A stretch of DNA of 64,000 nt from Raineya sp. (GTDB lineage: Bacteria > Bacteroidota > Bacteroidia > Cytophagales > Thermonemataceae). The translations under genes and the position numbers were made by a program. The DNA lies in assembly GCA_025454915.1 (NCBI GenBank), contig JALONN010000014.1:32027-96026 (forward strand), read 5' to 3'. Every line of letters begins with the position of its first letter. Positions within the stretch are counted from its first letter, which is position 1. The notes under the pieces were generated by a model. That model saw only the letters and a list, made by a program, of their open reading frames with translations. It searched no databases and was not told the DNA's origin. This document shows, piece by piece, positions 50,877-60,469 of this stretch.

Positions 50877-51971
50877 ATGACTACCCAACAAGTATTGCAA
50901 GCCCTTTCTACAGTTCAGGAGCCAGACCTTAAAAAAGATTTGGTTACACTCAACATGATTCGTGATGTACGTGTAGAAGGCAGCAATGTATTTTTTACGG
51001 TTGTTCTGACTACCCCAGCCTGCCCTCTGAAAGAAAAGATTCGTAAAGATTGTGAGGAGGCTATTCACCAGATAAATCCTGATGTGGTTGTAAATATCAA
51101 CATGACAGCCGAAGTTACTTCTATTTTAAAATCTGCTGTAATGCCTGATGTAAAAAACATCATTGCTGTTGCTTCTGGAAAAGGTGGCGTTGGAAAATCT
51201 ACGGTTACTGCTAATTTAGCCATTGCACTTGCCCAAACAGGTGCAAGAGTAGGTTTGGTAGATGCTGATATTTTTGGACCTTCTATGCCTATTATGTTTG
51301 GCATTGAACATGAAGTACCAGCTATGGAAGAAGTAAATGGTAAGCCTTCTATCATTCCTATTGAGCAATATGGCGTAAAAATTATGTCTATGGGGCTTAT
51401 TCCACAAGCCAAACAAGGTGCTGTGGTTTGGAGAGGTCCTATGGCAAGTAAAGCCCTCATGCAATTTTTAGGTGATACCTATTGGGGTGAATTAGATTAT
51501 TTACTTGTAGATATGCCTCCAGGAACAAGCGATATTCATCTTACGTTGGCTCAGGCTGTTTCGGTTACTGGTGCAATTATCGTAACAACCCCTCAAAAAG
51601 TGGCTTTGGCTGATGCTCAGAAAGGTTTAGCAATGTTCCAACAAGGTACAATTAATATTCCTGTTTTGGGAGTTGTGGAAAATATGGCTTACTTTACTCC
51701 TGCTGAGCTGCCTCAGAATAAATATTATATTTTTGGCAGAGATGGAGGAAAAGTAATGGCAGAACGTTATAATGTACCATTTTTAGGTGAAATTCCTTTG
51801 GTACAGGGTATCAGAGAAGCTGGTGATATAGGCAGACCTATCATTGCTCAAGGCGAAGAAGAGTCTCCTACTTACATAGCTTTCAAACAATTAGCAGAAA
51901 ATTTGGCTCGCCAAGTAGCCATTAGAAATGCTTCTTTGCCACAAACACAACGAGTGGAAATCAAAGTTTAA
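50877..51971 (+). CDS. Mrp/ApbC-type Fe-S carrier ATPase
   Basis: 364 aa from ATG MTTQQVLQALSTVQEPDLKK (an upstream TTG was rejected). N-terminal MIP18/DUF59 domain (1-80, TTPACPLKEKIRKDCEEAIH), then a P-loop ATPase: deviant Walker A GKGGVGKST (101-109), DADIFGPSMPIMFG, and DYLLVDMPPGTSDIHLTLAQ. It carries Fe-S clusters to apoproteins. The CxxC motif near the C-terminus of many Mrp proteins is replaced by YFTPAELPQNKYYIFG, as usual in Bacteroidota. The nifU-like gene follows 33 bp later. Confidence 0.92.
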   Translation: MTTQQVLQALSTVQEPDLKKDLVTLNMIRDVRVEGSNVFFTVVLTTPACPLKEKIRKDCEEAIHQINPDVVVNINMTAEVTSILKSAVMPDVKNIIAVASGKGGVGKSTVTANLAIALAQTGARVGLVDADIFGPSMPIMFGIEHEVPAMEEVNGKPSIIPIEQYGVKIMSMGLIPQAKQGAVVWRGPMASKALMQFLGDTYWGELDYLLVDMPPGTSDIHLTLAQAVSVTGAIIVTTPQKVALADAQKGLAMFQQGTINIPVLGVVENMAYFTPAELPQNKYYIFGRDGGKVMAERYNVPFLGEIPLVQGIREAGDIGRPIIAQGEEESPTYIAFKQLAENLARQVAIRNASLPQTQRVEIKV

Positions 51972-52004
51972 AATTAGCTCCTTACACTTAATGAAATATT
52001 GATT

Positions 52005-52250
52005 ATGAACTTACTAGAAAGAGTAGAAAAAGCCCTTGACAATATTCGCCCTTATCTGGAAACTGATGGAGGAAATGTAAAGGTTTTGGAAATTACAGAA
52101 GATAATGTTGTCAAATTGGAGTTGTTGGGTTCTTGTAGCAGTTGCCCTATGTCCATCATGACTTTCAAGGCAGGCATCGAAGAAGCCATCCGAAAAGCTG
52201 TTCCTGAAATCACAAGCATCCAAGCTGTGAATATTACAGCTATGGCTTAG
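52005..52250 (+). CDS. NifU-like Fe-S scaffold protein (C-terminal domain type)
   Basis: 81 aa from ATG MNLLERVEKALDNIRPYLET. The motif LLGSCSSCPMSIMTFKAGIE holds Cys44 and Cys47 (CxxC), the cluster-binding pair of the Nfu family. It works with Mrp and the Suf system in Fe-S assembly and delivery. 33 bp downstream of mrp, so co-transcribed. Confidence 0.93.
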   Translation: MNLLERVEKALDNIRPYLETDGGNVKVLEITEDNVVKLELLGSCSSCPMSIMTFKAGIEEAIRKAVPEITSIQAVNITAMA

Positions 52251-52274
52251 TATTTTATTCATTATTTGATAAAC

Positions 52275-52336
52275 AGCCTATAAGGTTTGAGGATTGAAAT
52301 TTATATTTTAGATTCTCAACACAAACTTTATAGGCT
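52275..52336 (+). terminator. Long-loop stem downstream of nifU-like gene
   Basis: 14-bp arms AGCCTATAAGGTTT / AAACTTTATAGGCT (one G-U) 34 nt apart with TCTTTATTTG after it; the loop also shows partial complementarity (TTTGAG and CTCAA). Possible terminator of the mrp-nifU unit. The remainder of the 250-bp gap shows only a -7-like TATCTTTG at 52473-52480 for parE. Confidence 0.4.
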
Positions 52337-52503
52337 TCTTTATTTGATAGCACCAGCTAAAATTTATTATTCAAAATACTTTAATATAAAAGACTGACTA
52401 TCATTTTTTTACATATTAAAAAATCCTCTCTCAAAACCTTAAAAAATATTAGAAAAAACCCTGATTTCTAATTATCTTTGCCTAGATATAACTACATAAT
52501 ATT

Positions 52504-54372
52504 ATGGCGACAAATCCGAATAATTACAACGAGGAAAGTATTAAATCGTTAGAGCCACGTGAGCATATTCGCTTACGCCCTGGTATGTATATTGGTAAAC
52601 TGGGTGATGGTTCTGCACAAGATGATGGTATCTATGTGCTTGTCAAAGAAATCATTGACAACTCCATAGATGAGTACACGATGGGCTTCGGCTCAAAAAT
52701 AGAGATTGATGTTACTGAACGTTTGGTGAAAGTCAGAGATTACGGAAGGGGCATTCCGTTGGGTAAAGTGATTGACTGCGTTTCTAAAATCAATACAGGG
52801 GGTAAATACGACTCCTCTGTGTTCCAAAAATCGGTAGGTTTAAATGGTGTTGGTACAAAAGCTGTCAATGCACTTTCTACCTACTTTAAAGTACAATCTA
52901 TCCGTGATGGGCAAACCAAAGTTGCTGAGTTTACACAGGGAAAAATTGTGAATGATTATCCCGTAGAGGCTTGTACAGATAAAAATGGGACGCTCACCAT
53001 TTTTGAACCTGATGATACAATTTTCAAGAATTTTAGTTTCATTCCTCAATATCTCGAAGACCAAATATGGAATTATGCTTACCTCAATGCAGGTTTGAAA
53101 GTTATTTTCAATAGTCAGGAGTATTTTTCTAAAAACGGATTACTGGATTTATTACAACGTAAAACCAACGAAGACGAAATCAGATATCCGATTATCCATC
53201 TCAAGGGCAATGATATAGAGCTTGCGATGAGTCATGGTAATCAGTATGGAGAAGAGTATTATTCATTTGTAAACGGACAATATACCACACAAGGAGGAAC
53301 GCATTTGGCTGCCTTCAGAGAAGCCCTTGTAAAAACAATCAGAGAGTTTTATAAAAAAGATTTTGATGCTGCAGACATCAGAGCTTCTGTAATTGCTGCT
53401 GTGAGCATCAGAGTACAAGAGCCTGTATTTGAGTCTCAAACAAAAACCAAATTAGGTTCAACCAATATCTCTCCTTCCGAAAACTCTCCAACAGTAAGAG
53501 CATTTGTCAATGATTTCGTAAAAAAATCGTTGGACGATTATTTGCATAAAAACCCTCAAACTGCTGAAGCCATTCTAAAACGTATCTTACAGTCTGAAAG
53601 AGAACGTAAAGATATTGCAGGTATCAAGAAACTGGCTAATGAGAGAGCTAAAAAGGCAAACTTGCATAACAAAAAACTTCGTGATTGCAGAGTACACTAC
53701 GAAGACCATAAAAATGAACTTCGTCATGAAACTACACTGTTTATCACTGAAGGAGATTCAGCAAGTGGTTCTATCACAAAAGCTCGCAACCCTCTTACAC
53801 AAGCAGTATTTTCATTGCGTGGAAAGCCACTCAATTGCTTCAATCTGACGAAGAAAGTTGTGTACGAAAATGAAGAATTCAACTTGCTTCAACATGCTTT
53901 AAATATTGAAGATGGTTTAGATAGTTTGCGTTATAACAGAATCGTACTGGCTACTGATGCTGATGTGGATGGAATGCACATCAGATTGTTAATGATGACA
54001 TTTTTCTTGCAGTTCTTCCCTGATTTGGTAAGAAACGGACACTTATACATTCTCGAAACGCCATTGTTTAGAGTACGTAACAAGCAGAAAACCTTCTATT
54101 GCTACACTGAGCAAGAAAAGCAGAAAGCAATTAAACAACTGGGCGGAAACCCTGAAATTACTCGTTTCAAGGGACTTGGAGAGATTTCACCAGATGAATT
54201 TGGTGGTTTTATTGGAGAAAATATTCGCCTTGAGCCTGTAATTCTTAAAGAACATACCAATATCCATAAAATTTTGGAGTACTACATGGGTAAAAATACA
54301 CCTGTTCGTCAGGAGTTTATCATTAATAATCTCCGTTTAGAACTTGATGAAGTAGAAGTCGAAGTTGCTTAA
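52504..54372 (+). CDS. parE: DNA topoisomerase IV subunit B (ParE-type)
   Basis: 622 aa. GHKL ATPase with PREHIRLRPGMYIGKLGDG, KEIIDNSIDEYTMGFG (catalytic Glu and Asn), DYGRGIPLGKVID and VGLNGVGTKAVNALS, then the transducer and the TOPRIM domain with EGDSASGSITKARNP and LATDADVDGMHIR. Length and motifs match the Bacteroidota ParE/GyrB-like type IV subunit; GyrB would be longer. parC is not in the window. A TATCTTTG box at 52473-52480 may be its -7 element, and a strong terminator follows. Confidence 0.9.
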   Translation: MATNPNNYNEESIKSLEPREHIRLRPGMYIGKLGDGSAQDDGIYVLVKEIIDNSIDEYTMGFGSKIEIDVTERLVKVRDYGRGIPLGKVIDCVSKINTGGKYDSSVFQKSVGLNGVGTKAVNALSTYFKVQSIRDGQTKVAEFTQGKIVNDYPVEACTDKNGTLTIFEPDDTIFKNFSFIPQYLEDQIWNYAYLNAGLKVIFNSQEYFSKNGLLDLLQRKTNEDEIRYPIIHLKGNDIELAMSHGNQYGEEYYSFVNGQYTTQGGTHLAAFREALVKTIREFYKKDFDAADIRASVIAAVSIRVQEPVFESQTKTKLGSTNISPSENSPTVRAFVNDFVKKSLDDYLHKNPQTAEAILKRILQSERERKDIAGIKKLANERAKKANLHNKKLRDCRVHYEDHKNELRHETTLFITEGDSASGSITKARNPLTQAVFSLRGKPLNCFNLTKKVVYENEEFNLLQHALNIEDGLDSLRYNRIVLATDADVDGMHIRLLMMTFFLQFFPDLVRNGHLYILETPLFRVRNKQKTFYCYTEQEKQKAIKQLGGNPEITRFKGLGEISPDEFGGFIGENIRLEPVILKEHTNIHKILEYYMGKNTPVRQEFIINNLRLELDEVEVEVA

Positions 54373-54376
54373 AACT

Positions 54377-54407
54377 AAAAAGCCTGAATGTAACATTCAG
54401 GCTTTTT
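54377..54407 (+). terminator. Rho-independent terminator of parE
   Basis: 14-bp perfect inverted repeat AAAAAGCCTGAATG / CATTCAGGCTTTTT with a 3-nt loop and T-run, 4 bp past the stop. Confidence 0.88.
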
Positions 54408-54444
54408 TTATGAGTATTTATTGATTTTTCTGTTAAAAAAGCAG

Positions 54445-54606
54445 TTATATCAAACCTACTTGAACTACTGCTTTTACCTTACTAGCCAACGTATTGGTCG
54501 TCATGGAAGCATCTATGTATTTTAATACAGAAAGTGTAACAACCACCAATACAAATCTCTTCAAGAATATAAGGTTTTTAGTTTGAGTTGAATCTAAATG
54601 TTTCAT
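54445..54606 (-). CDS. Possible 53-residue membrane peptide
   Basis: ATG at 54606 gives MKHLDSTQTKNLIFLKRFVL, VVVTLSVLKYIDASMTTNTL, ASKVKAVVQVGLI. One weak hydrophobic helix in the middle. No known family, no ribosome binding site of note. The remainder of 54373-54801 (429 bp) is AT-rich, with only the parE terminator and this frame. Confidence 0.3.
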   Translation of the reverse strand: MKHLDSTQTKNLIFLKRFVLVVVTLSVLKYIDASMTTNTLASKVKAVVQVGLI

Positions 54607-54801
54607 AGAATTAAAAATTTTAGCTCGTTATAAGGTGTTTTATTTTTTACAAAATTAAATATTGTTTTTCAAATAAAAAAATTAAAAAAACAGAATAAAA
54701 TCAACAATATCAATATTAAAACAAAATAAAAAAATAATTTATTTAATAAAACCAAATACTATACTTATATAATTTTATGAGCAATATTTTATTCTGAAAA
54801 T

Positions 54802-54957
54802 TCAGGTTGTAATTTTTTTTATAAAAAAAATATTTTGTATGTTTTGATTATCTGAAACATATTGATTAAGAGTGAAGTAACCGAAAGTCAAAAATATTAT
54901 TAAAAGAATAATGATTATGATTATTAAAAAAACTATCATTACACTCTTTACCTTCAT
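54802..54957 (-). CDS. Possible small single-helix membrane protein
   Basis: 51 aa from ATG MKVKSVMIVFLIIIIIILLI (the upstream TTG/ATG lies in the divergent ogt start region). One very hydrophobic helix rich in Ile, then a short polar end. Divergent from ogt by 12 bp. The low-complexity helix may be chance in AT-rich DNA. Confidence 0.3.
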   Translation of the reverse strand: MKVKSVMIVFLIIIIIILLIIFLTFGYFTLNQYVSDNQNIQNIFFIKKITT

Positions 54958-54969
54958 AGAACATAAAAT

Positions 54970-55515
54970 ATGAATTCTATAAAAATTCAATATTATACCA
55001 CAGATTTTGGGGAACTCATACTGGGTTCTTTTGAAGAGAAATTATGTTTGTGTGATTGGCGTTATCGAAAAAAAAGAGAAACAGTTGATAATCGACTTCA
55101 AAAAGGTTTAAATGCAAAATTTATAGAAGCCCCCAGTGAAGTTTTATCATTAACTATCAATCAGTTAGAAGAGTATTTTCATCAAGAAAGGCAAAATTTT
55201 GACATTCCTTTATTCTTTGTAGGAACTGCCTTTCAAAAAAGTGTATGGAATGCACTTCTAAACATTGAATATGGCTCCACTTCTACTTATTTAAAACTTT
55301 CTCAGGGTTTGGGTAATAAAGATGCTATCAGGGCAGTTGCCAATGCCAATGGAGCCAATGCCATTTCTATTATTATTCCATGTCATCGAATTATTGGCAG
55401 TGATGGAGATTTGATAGGCTATGCAGGAGGTTTAGAAACTAAAACGAAGCTTTTAAAATTAGAAAATCCTGCCTTTGGTAAAAAGCAGGACTTACAATTA
55501 AGTTTAGAGTTTTAA
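54970..55515 (+). CDS. ogt: Methylated-DNA--protein-cysteine methyltransferase
   Basis: 181 aa. C-terminal domain with AFQKSVWNALLNIEYGSTST, AIRAVANANGANAISIIIPC and HRIIGSDGDLIGYAGGLETK; the active Cys is C138 in PCHR. The protein transfers the O6-methyl group of guanine to itself in one step and is not recycled. The N-terminal domain (1-85) is the ribonuclease-like fold. No ada-type regulator part. Monocistronic. Confidence 0.93.
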   Translation: MNSIKIQYYTTDFGELILGSFEEKLCLCDWRYRKKRETVDNRLQKGLNAKFIEAPSEVLSLTINQLEEYFHQERQNFDIPLFFVGTAFQKSVWNALLNIEYGSTSTYLKLSQGLGNKDAIRAVANANGANAISIIIPCHRIIGSDGDLIGYAGGLETKTKLLKLENPAFGKKQDLQLSLEF

Positions 55516-55557
55516 ATTAAAGAATAAGTTACTGAATAACAAGCAAATTATATCGTT

Positions 55558-57741
55558 TTATACTCTTACACCTATCAAGAGCATATCATCTCTTTGCTCT
55601 GTATTTTCCATATATTTTTTAATCAGTTCTGATACGATTTCATGTTGTTTTTGAGTGTTCATGGTTGCTATTTTCTCAAAAAGTTTTCTTAGACGTTCTT
55701 CAGAAAACTTTTTACGAGCTACATCATTTTGGTCGGCATACCCATCTGAATTTAAGTACAACATAGTACCTTTTGGCAGTTCTAATACGTGATTTTCAAA
55801 GTGGATATTTTCATCTTGAAAACCTCCGATAGCTCTTCTTTTTCCTCTAATTTCTTCTATTTCATTGTTTTCTATATTTTGAACGAATAGTGGTCTTTTT
55901 GCTCCTGCAAAAGTAATAGTAGTAGTGTTGTTACCATTTTTTTCTAAAGTCATAATTGCCACATCCATACCATCTCTGTTACCTGTTTCATCTTGCAGGA
56001 GAGCATGTTTTACTTCCTCATGCATTTTTTCTAAAATAGTGGCAGGGTCTGTAATTTTATACACATGAACAATACGATCTAAAATGCTGTAAGCAATCAT
56101 GGTCATCATTGCTCCAGAAACTCCATGTCCAGTACAGTCAATAGCTGCTACAATATTTTTTCCAGATTCTTGATCTATCCAATACAAATCACCAGAAACT
56201 ACATCTTTTGGTTGATAGAATATAAAATAATCCCCTAAAATCTGTTTGATTCTTCCTGAGTAAGGTAATATTGTATTTTGTATGAGTTGAGCAGCCCTGA
56301 TACTGGACTGAATTTGTTCATTTTTAAGGTTTAAAACTTTATTTTGCTCATCAATGGCATCTCTTTGAGCTAAAATTTCTTCCTTTTGTTGCTCCAGTAT
56401 AATATTTTTCTGCAAAATATCGGAGTTAGCATCTGCCAAATCTTTGGCTTGTTTTTGCAACAATTGGTTGGTTTTTTGTTTTTCTTTATTATTTCTAAAT
56501 AACACAAAGGCTAAAGCCCCCACCAGCCCTAAAACTGCCAAAGAAGCAAAAATATAAACATTTTTTCTTTGTCCTTCAGCATCCTTAAGAGCATTATCTT
56601 TCCTTAAAAGTTCATTTTCTCGTTCTTTCTTTTCTGAACTGTATGCTTCTCTCATTTTTGCTATTTGCTTGGTTTGTCCTTCTGTAAACAAACTGTCTTT
56701 CAGCTCTTTAAATTGCTTATAAAATCTCAGAGCTTCTTTATAATCTCCTTGTTTTTCGTAATAAGAAGAAAGTGAACCATAAACTTTGGCTACATCATTA
56801 CGGGCTTGAGCATCTTGAAGCATATTTAATCCTCTTCTAAGGTTTTCGTAAGCTTCTCCATAATTTTGTAATTCTGTTTGGACTGTTCCTTTACTTGAAT
56901 ACAGTAAACCAGCAAGTATTTTTTCGTTGAGTTTTGTAGCTAAAGGAATGGCTTTGTTATATACCTCTAATGCCTTTTGGTATTCTTTTAAATCCAAGTA
57001 AGCATCACCCAAATTCAAATCCGTAACAACCAATCCTCGTATATCTCCCAATTGTTCAAATACTTTGGATGCTTCACTATAAGCTTCTATGGATTTTTGG
57101 TATTTTTTTTGTCTTTTATGAATATTACCAATGTTGTTATAATTATTACCAACATCTATCATCAGGTTGATACTTTTAGCTATCTCCAAGCTTTTTTCAT
57201 AATATTGGAGAGCTTCATTAAGGTTTTCTTGATTCAATAGTACATTTCCTATATTGAGATAGCTTTTACTTACACCTTTTTTATCTCCTACCATTTCTCT
57301 GAATTTTAGAGCCTTTAGATGATATTGCATTGCTTTCTCATAATCTCCTAACTCAGCAACTATCAAACCCAGATTATTATGAAGGCTGGCTATTGCATCT
57401 TTATCTTGTATTTTTTCTGCGATATCTAAGCCCTTTTGGTAATATTTTCCAGCTTCCTGCAAAGATCCCTGCATGTATTGGGTATTTCCCAGAGTCTTAT
57501 AACTTAAGGCGATACCTTTTTCATAATGAATCTTTTCAGATAATCTCAAAGCATCATCTGCCAGCAAATAACCTTTCTGAGGATCTCTGCCTACATTCAT
57601 CATCGCTAATTCATTCAATTTTATCACTTTAAGCGTATCATTTGGCATTACTTTGATAGCTTTTTGCATACTATCCAGATTTTGAGCCAAAAGACCAGTC
57701 ATTTTTCCTAAGAAAAACAATGAAAAAATCAAGTAACGCAT
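55558..57741 (-). CDS. TPR-containing SpoIIE-type PP2C phosphatase
   Basis: 727 aa. Signal peptide (MRYLIFSLFFLGKMTGLLAQ), tetratricopeptide repeats (about 30-360, e.g. ALKFREMVGDKKGVSKSYLN and NIGNIHKRQKKYQKSIEAYS), a membrane helix (about 400-420), a coiled coil (about 420-490) and a SpoIIE/PP2C phosphatase domain (about 500-727) with KDVVSGDLYWIDQESGKNIV, AAIDCTGHGVSGAMMTMIAY and a terminal EQRDDMLLIGVRV. This is the outside-TPR to inside-phosphatase layout of many Bacteroidota, comparable to the SiaA-type phosphatase that acts on SiaC-like proteins. Nothing adjacent gives its partner. Confidence 0.88.
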   Translation of the reverse strand: MRYLIFSLFFLGKMTGLLAQNLDSMQKAIKVMPNDTLKVIKLNELAMMNVGRDPQKGYLLADDALRLSEKIHYEKGIALSYKTLGNTQYMQGSLQEAGKYYQKGLDIAEKIQDKDAIASLHNNLGLIVAELGDYEKAMQYHLKALKFREMVGDKKGVSKSYLNIGNVLLNQENLNEALQYYEKSLEIAKSINLMIDVGNNYNNIGNIHKRQKKYQKSIEAYSEASKVFEQLGDIRGLVVTDLNLGDAYLDLKEYQKALEVYNKAIPLATKLNEKILAGLLYSSKGTVQTELQNYGEAYENLRRGLNMLQDAQARNDVAKVYGSLSSYYEKQGDYKEALRFYKQFKELKDSLFTEGQTKQIAKMREAYSSEKKERENELLRKDNALKDAEGQRKNVYIFASLAVLGLVGALAFVLFRNNKEKQKTNQLLQKQAKDLADANSDILQKNIILEQQKEEILAQRDAIDEQNKVLNLKNEQIQSSIRAAQLIQNTILPYSGRIKQILGDYFIFYQPKDVVSGDLYWIDQESGKNIVAAIDCTGHGVSGAMMTMIAYSILDRIVHVYKITDPATILEKMHEEVKHALLQDETGNRDGMDVAIMTLEKNGNNTTTITFAGAKRPLFVQNIENNEIEEIRGKRRAIGGFQDENIHFENHVLELPKGTMLYLNSDGYADQNDVARKKFSEERLRKLFEKIATMNTQKQHEIVSELIKKYMENTEQRDDMLLIGVRV

Positions 57742-57912
57742 AGGATTTTATAATTAAAAATGAAGGGGTTTTATTTTGCTAGGCTTTTTCAATATAAATA
57801 AAATCAAGTATAAAAGTAAAGTTTTTTTAATGTCAAAAGAATATTTAGAATTAATCTAAAAATGCTTCCAATATTGTTTATTCATGGTTGTATTTAGTTT
57901 CTATCCCATTTC

Positions 57913-57943
57913 TTTGAATAATCATATTTTTTTTATACATTTG
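57913..57943 (+). promoter_or_regulatory. Promoter of ahcY
   Basis: TTTG ending at 57916, 19-nt spacer, TACATTTG at 57936-57943: near-perfect fit to the Bacteroidota consensus, 25 bp upstream of the start codon. Confidence 0.7.
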
Positions 57944-57968
57944 CACCGAATTTAAAAATCGCATCAAA

Positions 57969-59282
57969 ATGACAAATACCACAGAAAAATTACCTTACAA
58001 AGTAAAAGACATGAGCCTTGCAGAGTGGGGCAGAAAAGAAATCAGATTGGCAGAAGCAGAGATGCCTGGTTTAATGGCTTTACGTGAGGAATTTGGAGCT
58101 AGTAAGCCTCTAAAAGGTGCAAGAATTGCTGGTTGTCTTCACATGACTATCCAAACTGCTGTTCTCATTGAAACATTAGTAGAATTAGGAGCTCAAGTAT
58201 CTTGGTCTTCTTGTAATATCTTCTCTACTCAAGACCATGCTGCTGCTGCTATTGCTGCTGCTGGCATCCCTGTTTTTGCATGGAAAGGCATGAATGAAGA
58301 AGAATTTGATTGGTGTATTGAGCAGACATTGTTTGCTTTCGCTGGTGGTGAGCCTTTAAACATGATTTTAGATGATGGTGGAGATTTAACCAACATGGTT
58401 TTAGACCGTTATCCTCAACTAGTAGCTGGAATCAAAGGACTTTCTGAAGAAACAACAACAGGTGTACACCGTTTGTATGAGCGTGTAAAAAAAGGTACAC
58501 TTCCTATGCCTGCTATCAACATCAACGACTCTGTAACTAAATCTAAATTTGATAACAAATACGGCTGTCGTGAGTCTTTGGTAGATGCTATCCGTAGAGC
58601 TACTGACTTAATGCTTGCTGGTAAAGTAGCTGTTGTAGCTGGTTACGGTGACGTAGGAAAAGGTTCTGCTCAGTCTTTAAGCTCTCAAGGTGTTAGAGTT
58701 ATTGTTACAGAAATCGACCCTATTTGTGCTTTACAAGCATGTATGGATGGCTACCAAGTACTTAAAATGGATAAGGCTGTTCCTATGGCAGATATTATTG
58801 TTACAACTACTGGTAACAGAGATATCGTTGTAGACAGACACTTCAAAATGATGAAAGATAAGGCTATCGTTTGTAACATTGGTCACTTCGATACAGAAAT
58901 CGATATGGCTTGGTTGAACAAAAACTATGGCAATACAAAAGATGTTATCAAGCCTCAAGTGGATAAATATACCATTGATGGCAAAGATATCATCGTTCTT
59001 GCTGAGGGTCGTTTAGTGAACTTAGGTTGTGCAACTGGTCACCCTTCATTTGTAATGTCTAACTCTTTCTGTAACCAAACTTTAGCTCAGATTGAATTAT
59101 GGTTACATGCTGACAAATACGGAAATGATGTATATTTGTTACCTAAACACTTAGATGAGAAAGTTGCTCGTTTACATTTAGCTAAATTAGGTGCTGAGTT
59201 AGATGAATTGACAGAAACTCAATCTACTTATATTGGTGTGGACAAAAAAGGTCCTTTCAAACCTGAACATTACCGTTATTAA
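57969..59282 (+). CDS. ahcY: Adenosylhomocysteinase (SAH hydrolase)
   Basis: 437 aa. Splits S-adenosylhomocysteine to adenosine and homocysteine in the methyl cycle. Seen: GARIAGCLHMTIQTAVLIET at the start, SSCNIFSTQDHAAAAIA, DDGGDLTNMVLDRYP, the NAD Rossmann motif GYGDVGKGSAQ, TGNRDIVVDRHFK, and the C-terminal KHLDEKVARLHLAKLGAELD, then DKKGPFKPEHYRY. High codon regularity and a strong promoter and terminator suggest high expression. No SAH riboswitch is visible. Confidence 0.97.
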   Translation: MTNTTEKLPYKVKDMSLAEWGRKEIRLAEAEMPGLMALREEFGASKPLKGARIAGCLHMTIQTAVLIETLVELGAQVSWSSCNIFSTQDHAAAAIAAAGIPVFAWKGMNEEEFDWCIEQTLFAFAGGEPLNMILDDGGDLTNMVLDRYPQLVAGIKGLSEETTTGVHRLYERVKKGTLPMPAININDSVTKSKFDNKYGCRESLVDAIRRATDLMLAGKVAVVAGYGDVGKGSAQSLSSQGVRVIVTEIDPICALQACMDGYQVLKMDKAVPMADIIVTTTGNRDIVVDRHFKMMKDKAIVCNIGHFDTEIDMAWLNKNYGNTKDVIKPQVDKYTIDGKDIIVLAEGRLVNLGCATGHPSFVMSNSFCNQTLAQIELWLHADKYGNDVYLLPKHLDEKVARLHLAKLGAELDELTETQSTYIGVDKKGPFKPEHYRY

Positions 59283-59290
59283 TAAACATA

Positions 59291-59316
59291 AAAAAGCCAC
59301 TTTAAAGTGGCTTTTT
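59291..59316. terminator. Bidirectional terminator between ahcY and the WYL gene
   Basis: 13-bp perfect palindrome AAAAAGCCACTTT / AAAGTGGCTTTTT, no loop bases, shared by two convergent genes. Confidence 0.85.
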
Positions 59317-60368
59317 TATTGATTATACCTTTCAAGAGTGGCTTTTAGTAAGCTTTTCATTTCTTCAACAAGTCTTTTAGGAGATATAACCTTTAGGCTA
59401 TCCCCAAAGCTTAAAAGCTCCATCACTAAATCTCTGTTTATAATTAATTCTAAACGAATTCTAAACTCTTGCTCTGTATCTATCAGTATTTCCTGAGTAG
59501 AGTGTAAGGGCTTTGTTTTAAGATAATTTCCTGAGAATGAATCAAAAGAAAGGATAATTTCCTCAGCCTTTTCTTCTGAAAGCCTCGTAATGCCAAAACA
59601 ATTATCATAATATCTGTCTGGCTCAAAGCCTAGTTTTTCTGGATACATGACACTCAGCGAACTGATTTGCAGAGAAACGATACGGTCTAGAGCAAATGTT
59701 GCAATACTTTGTCTATCAGGATTATAGCCTACCACATACCATCTTCCTTTAAATTCTTTTAGTAAGTAAGGGTGTAGAGTACGTTGTGAAACATCTTCTT
59801 GAGCAAACTTTTTATATTCAAAATGAATTTGTTTTTGTTCTTTGATAGACATGAGTACATCAGAGAGCCAGCCTCTACCAAGCGTATAGCCTGCATTTTC
59901 TGTCTGAATGAAATTCTTATAGCCTTTTTCTGTATCTTTTAGTTGCTTACTGATTTCCACAGCATCCAACACTTTATTAATAGCATCTGTAAATTCACCA
60001 AAAATATTGGTATCTTTAAAGCCCTGTAAAATAGATTCAGCAAAATTGAGAGCTGTTAAGTCTTTCTGAGACAAGCTAATAGACATGAAACGATACTCTC
60101 TATCCTCTTCATAAATCATCTCTCCTCTTTTATTCTTCTGTTTATACCCATAGAAATATCCTCTATGAAAATTATGAAACTCTATAGGAGCATTAAAATT
60201 TGCCCTCATAGCCTTCATATCTTTCTCTAAAGATGAATCTGAGTAATCTTTATCTGTACGATCTCTTATAACTTCCAAAATATCTTCTTTTGTCGGAAAT
60301 TTCTTTTGTCGGTTTCGAAGTAATTCATCTATAATCAGATACCGTAAAAGTTGATTTTTATTTGCCAT
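59316..60368 (-). CDS. WYL domain transcriptional regulator
   Basis: 350 aa. N-terminal winged-helix/HTH part (1-70: LLRYLIIDELLRNRQKKFPT, KEDILEVIRDRTDKDYSDSS), a middle linker, and the WYL domain (about 190-270: IHFEYKKFAQEDVSQRTLHP, KGRWYVVGYNPDRQSIATFA), then the WCX extension. WYL proteins sense ligands, often nucleotides or nucleic acids, and control DNA-repair, phage-defence or metabolic genes. It is divergent from the nucleotidyltransferase gene at 60470 (101 bp between), its likely target. Confidence 0.9.
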   Translation of the reverse strand: MANKNQLLRYLIIDELLRNRQKKFPTKEDILEVIRDRTDKDYSDSSLEKDMKAMRANFNAPIEFHNFHRGYFYGYKQKNKRGEMIYEEDREYRFMSISLSQKDLTALNFAESILQGFKDTNIFGEFTDAINKVLDAVEISKQLKDTEKGYKNFIQTENAGYTLGRGWLSDVLMSIKEQKQIHFEYKKFAQEDVSQRTLHPYLLKEFKGRWYVVGYNPDRQSIATFALDRIVSLQISSLSVMYPEKLGFEPDRYYDNCFGITRLSEEKAEEIILSFDSFSGNYLKTKPLHSTQEILIDTEQEFRIRLELIINRDLVMELLSFGDSLKVISPKRLVEEMKSLLKATLERYNQ

Positions 60369-60469
60369 AATTACACTTAAGTATCAAAATCAAGTTACAA
60401 GAAAAAGAAAAAAGATGAAACAGAAAAGGTAAAAGATTTTTTTGGTTTTATTTGCAGAAAAAATCAATT

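Noticed and set aside
51065..51460. 131-codon frame opposite mrp
   Set aside because: Lies on the P-loop region of mrp in the opposite strand; shadow of a conserved gene.
57900..57968. SAH or SAM riboswitch before ahcY
   Set aside because: The leader is only about 20 nt after the promoter; no room for a riboswitch.
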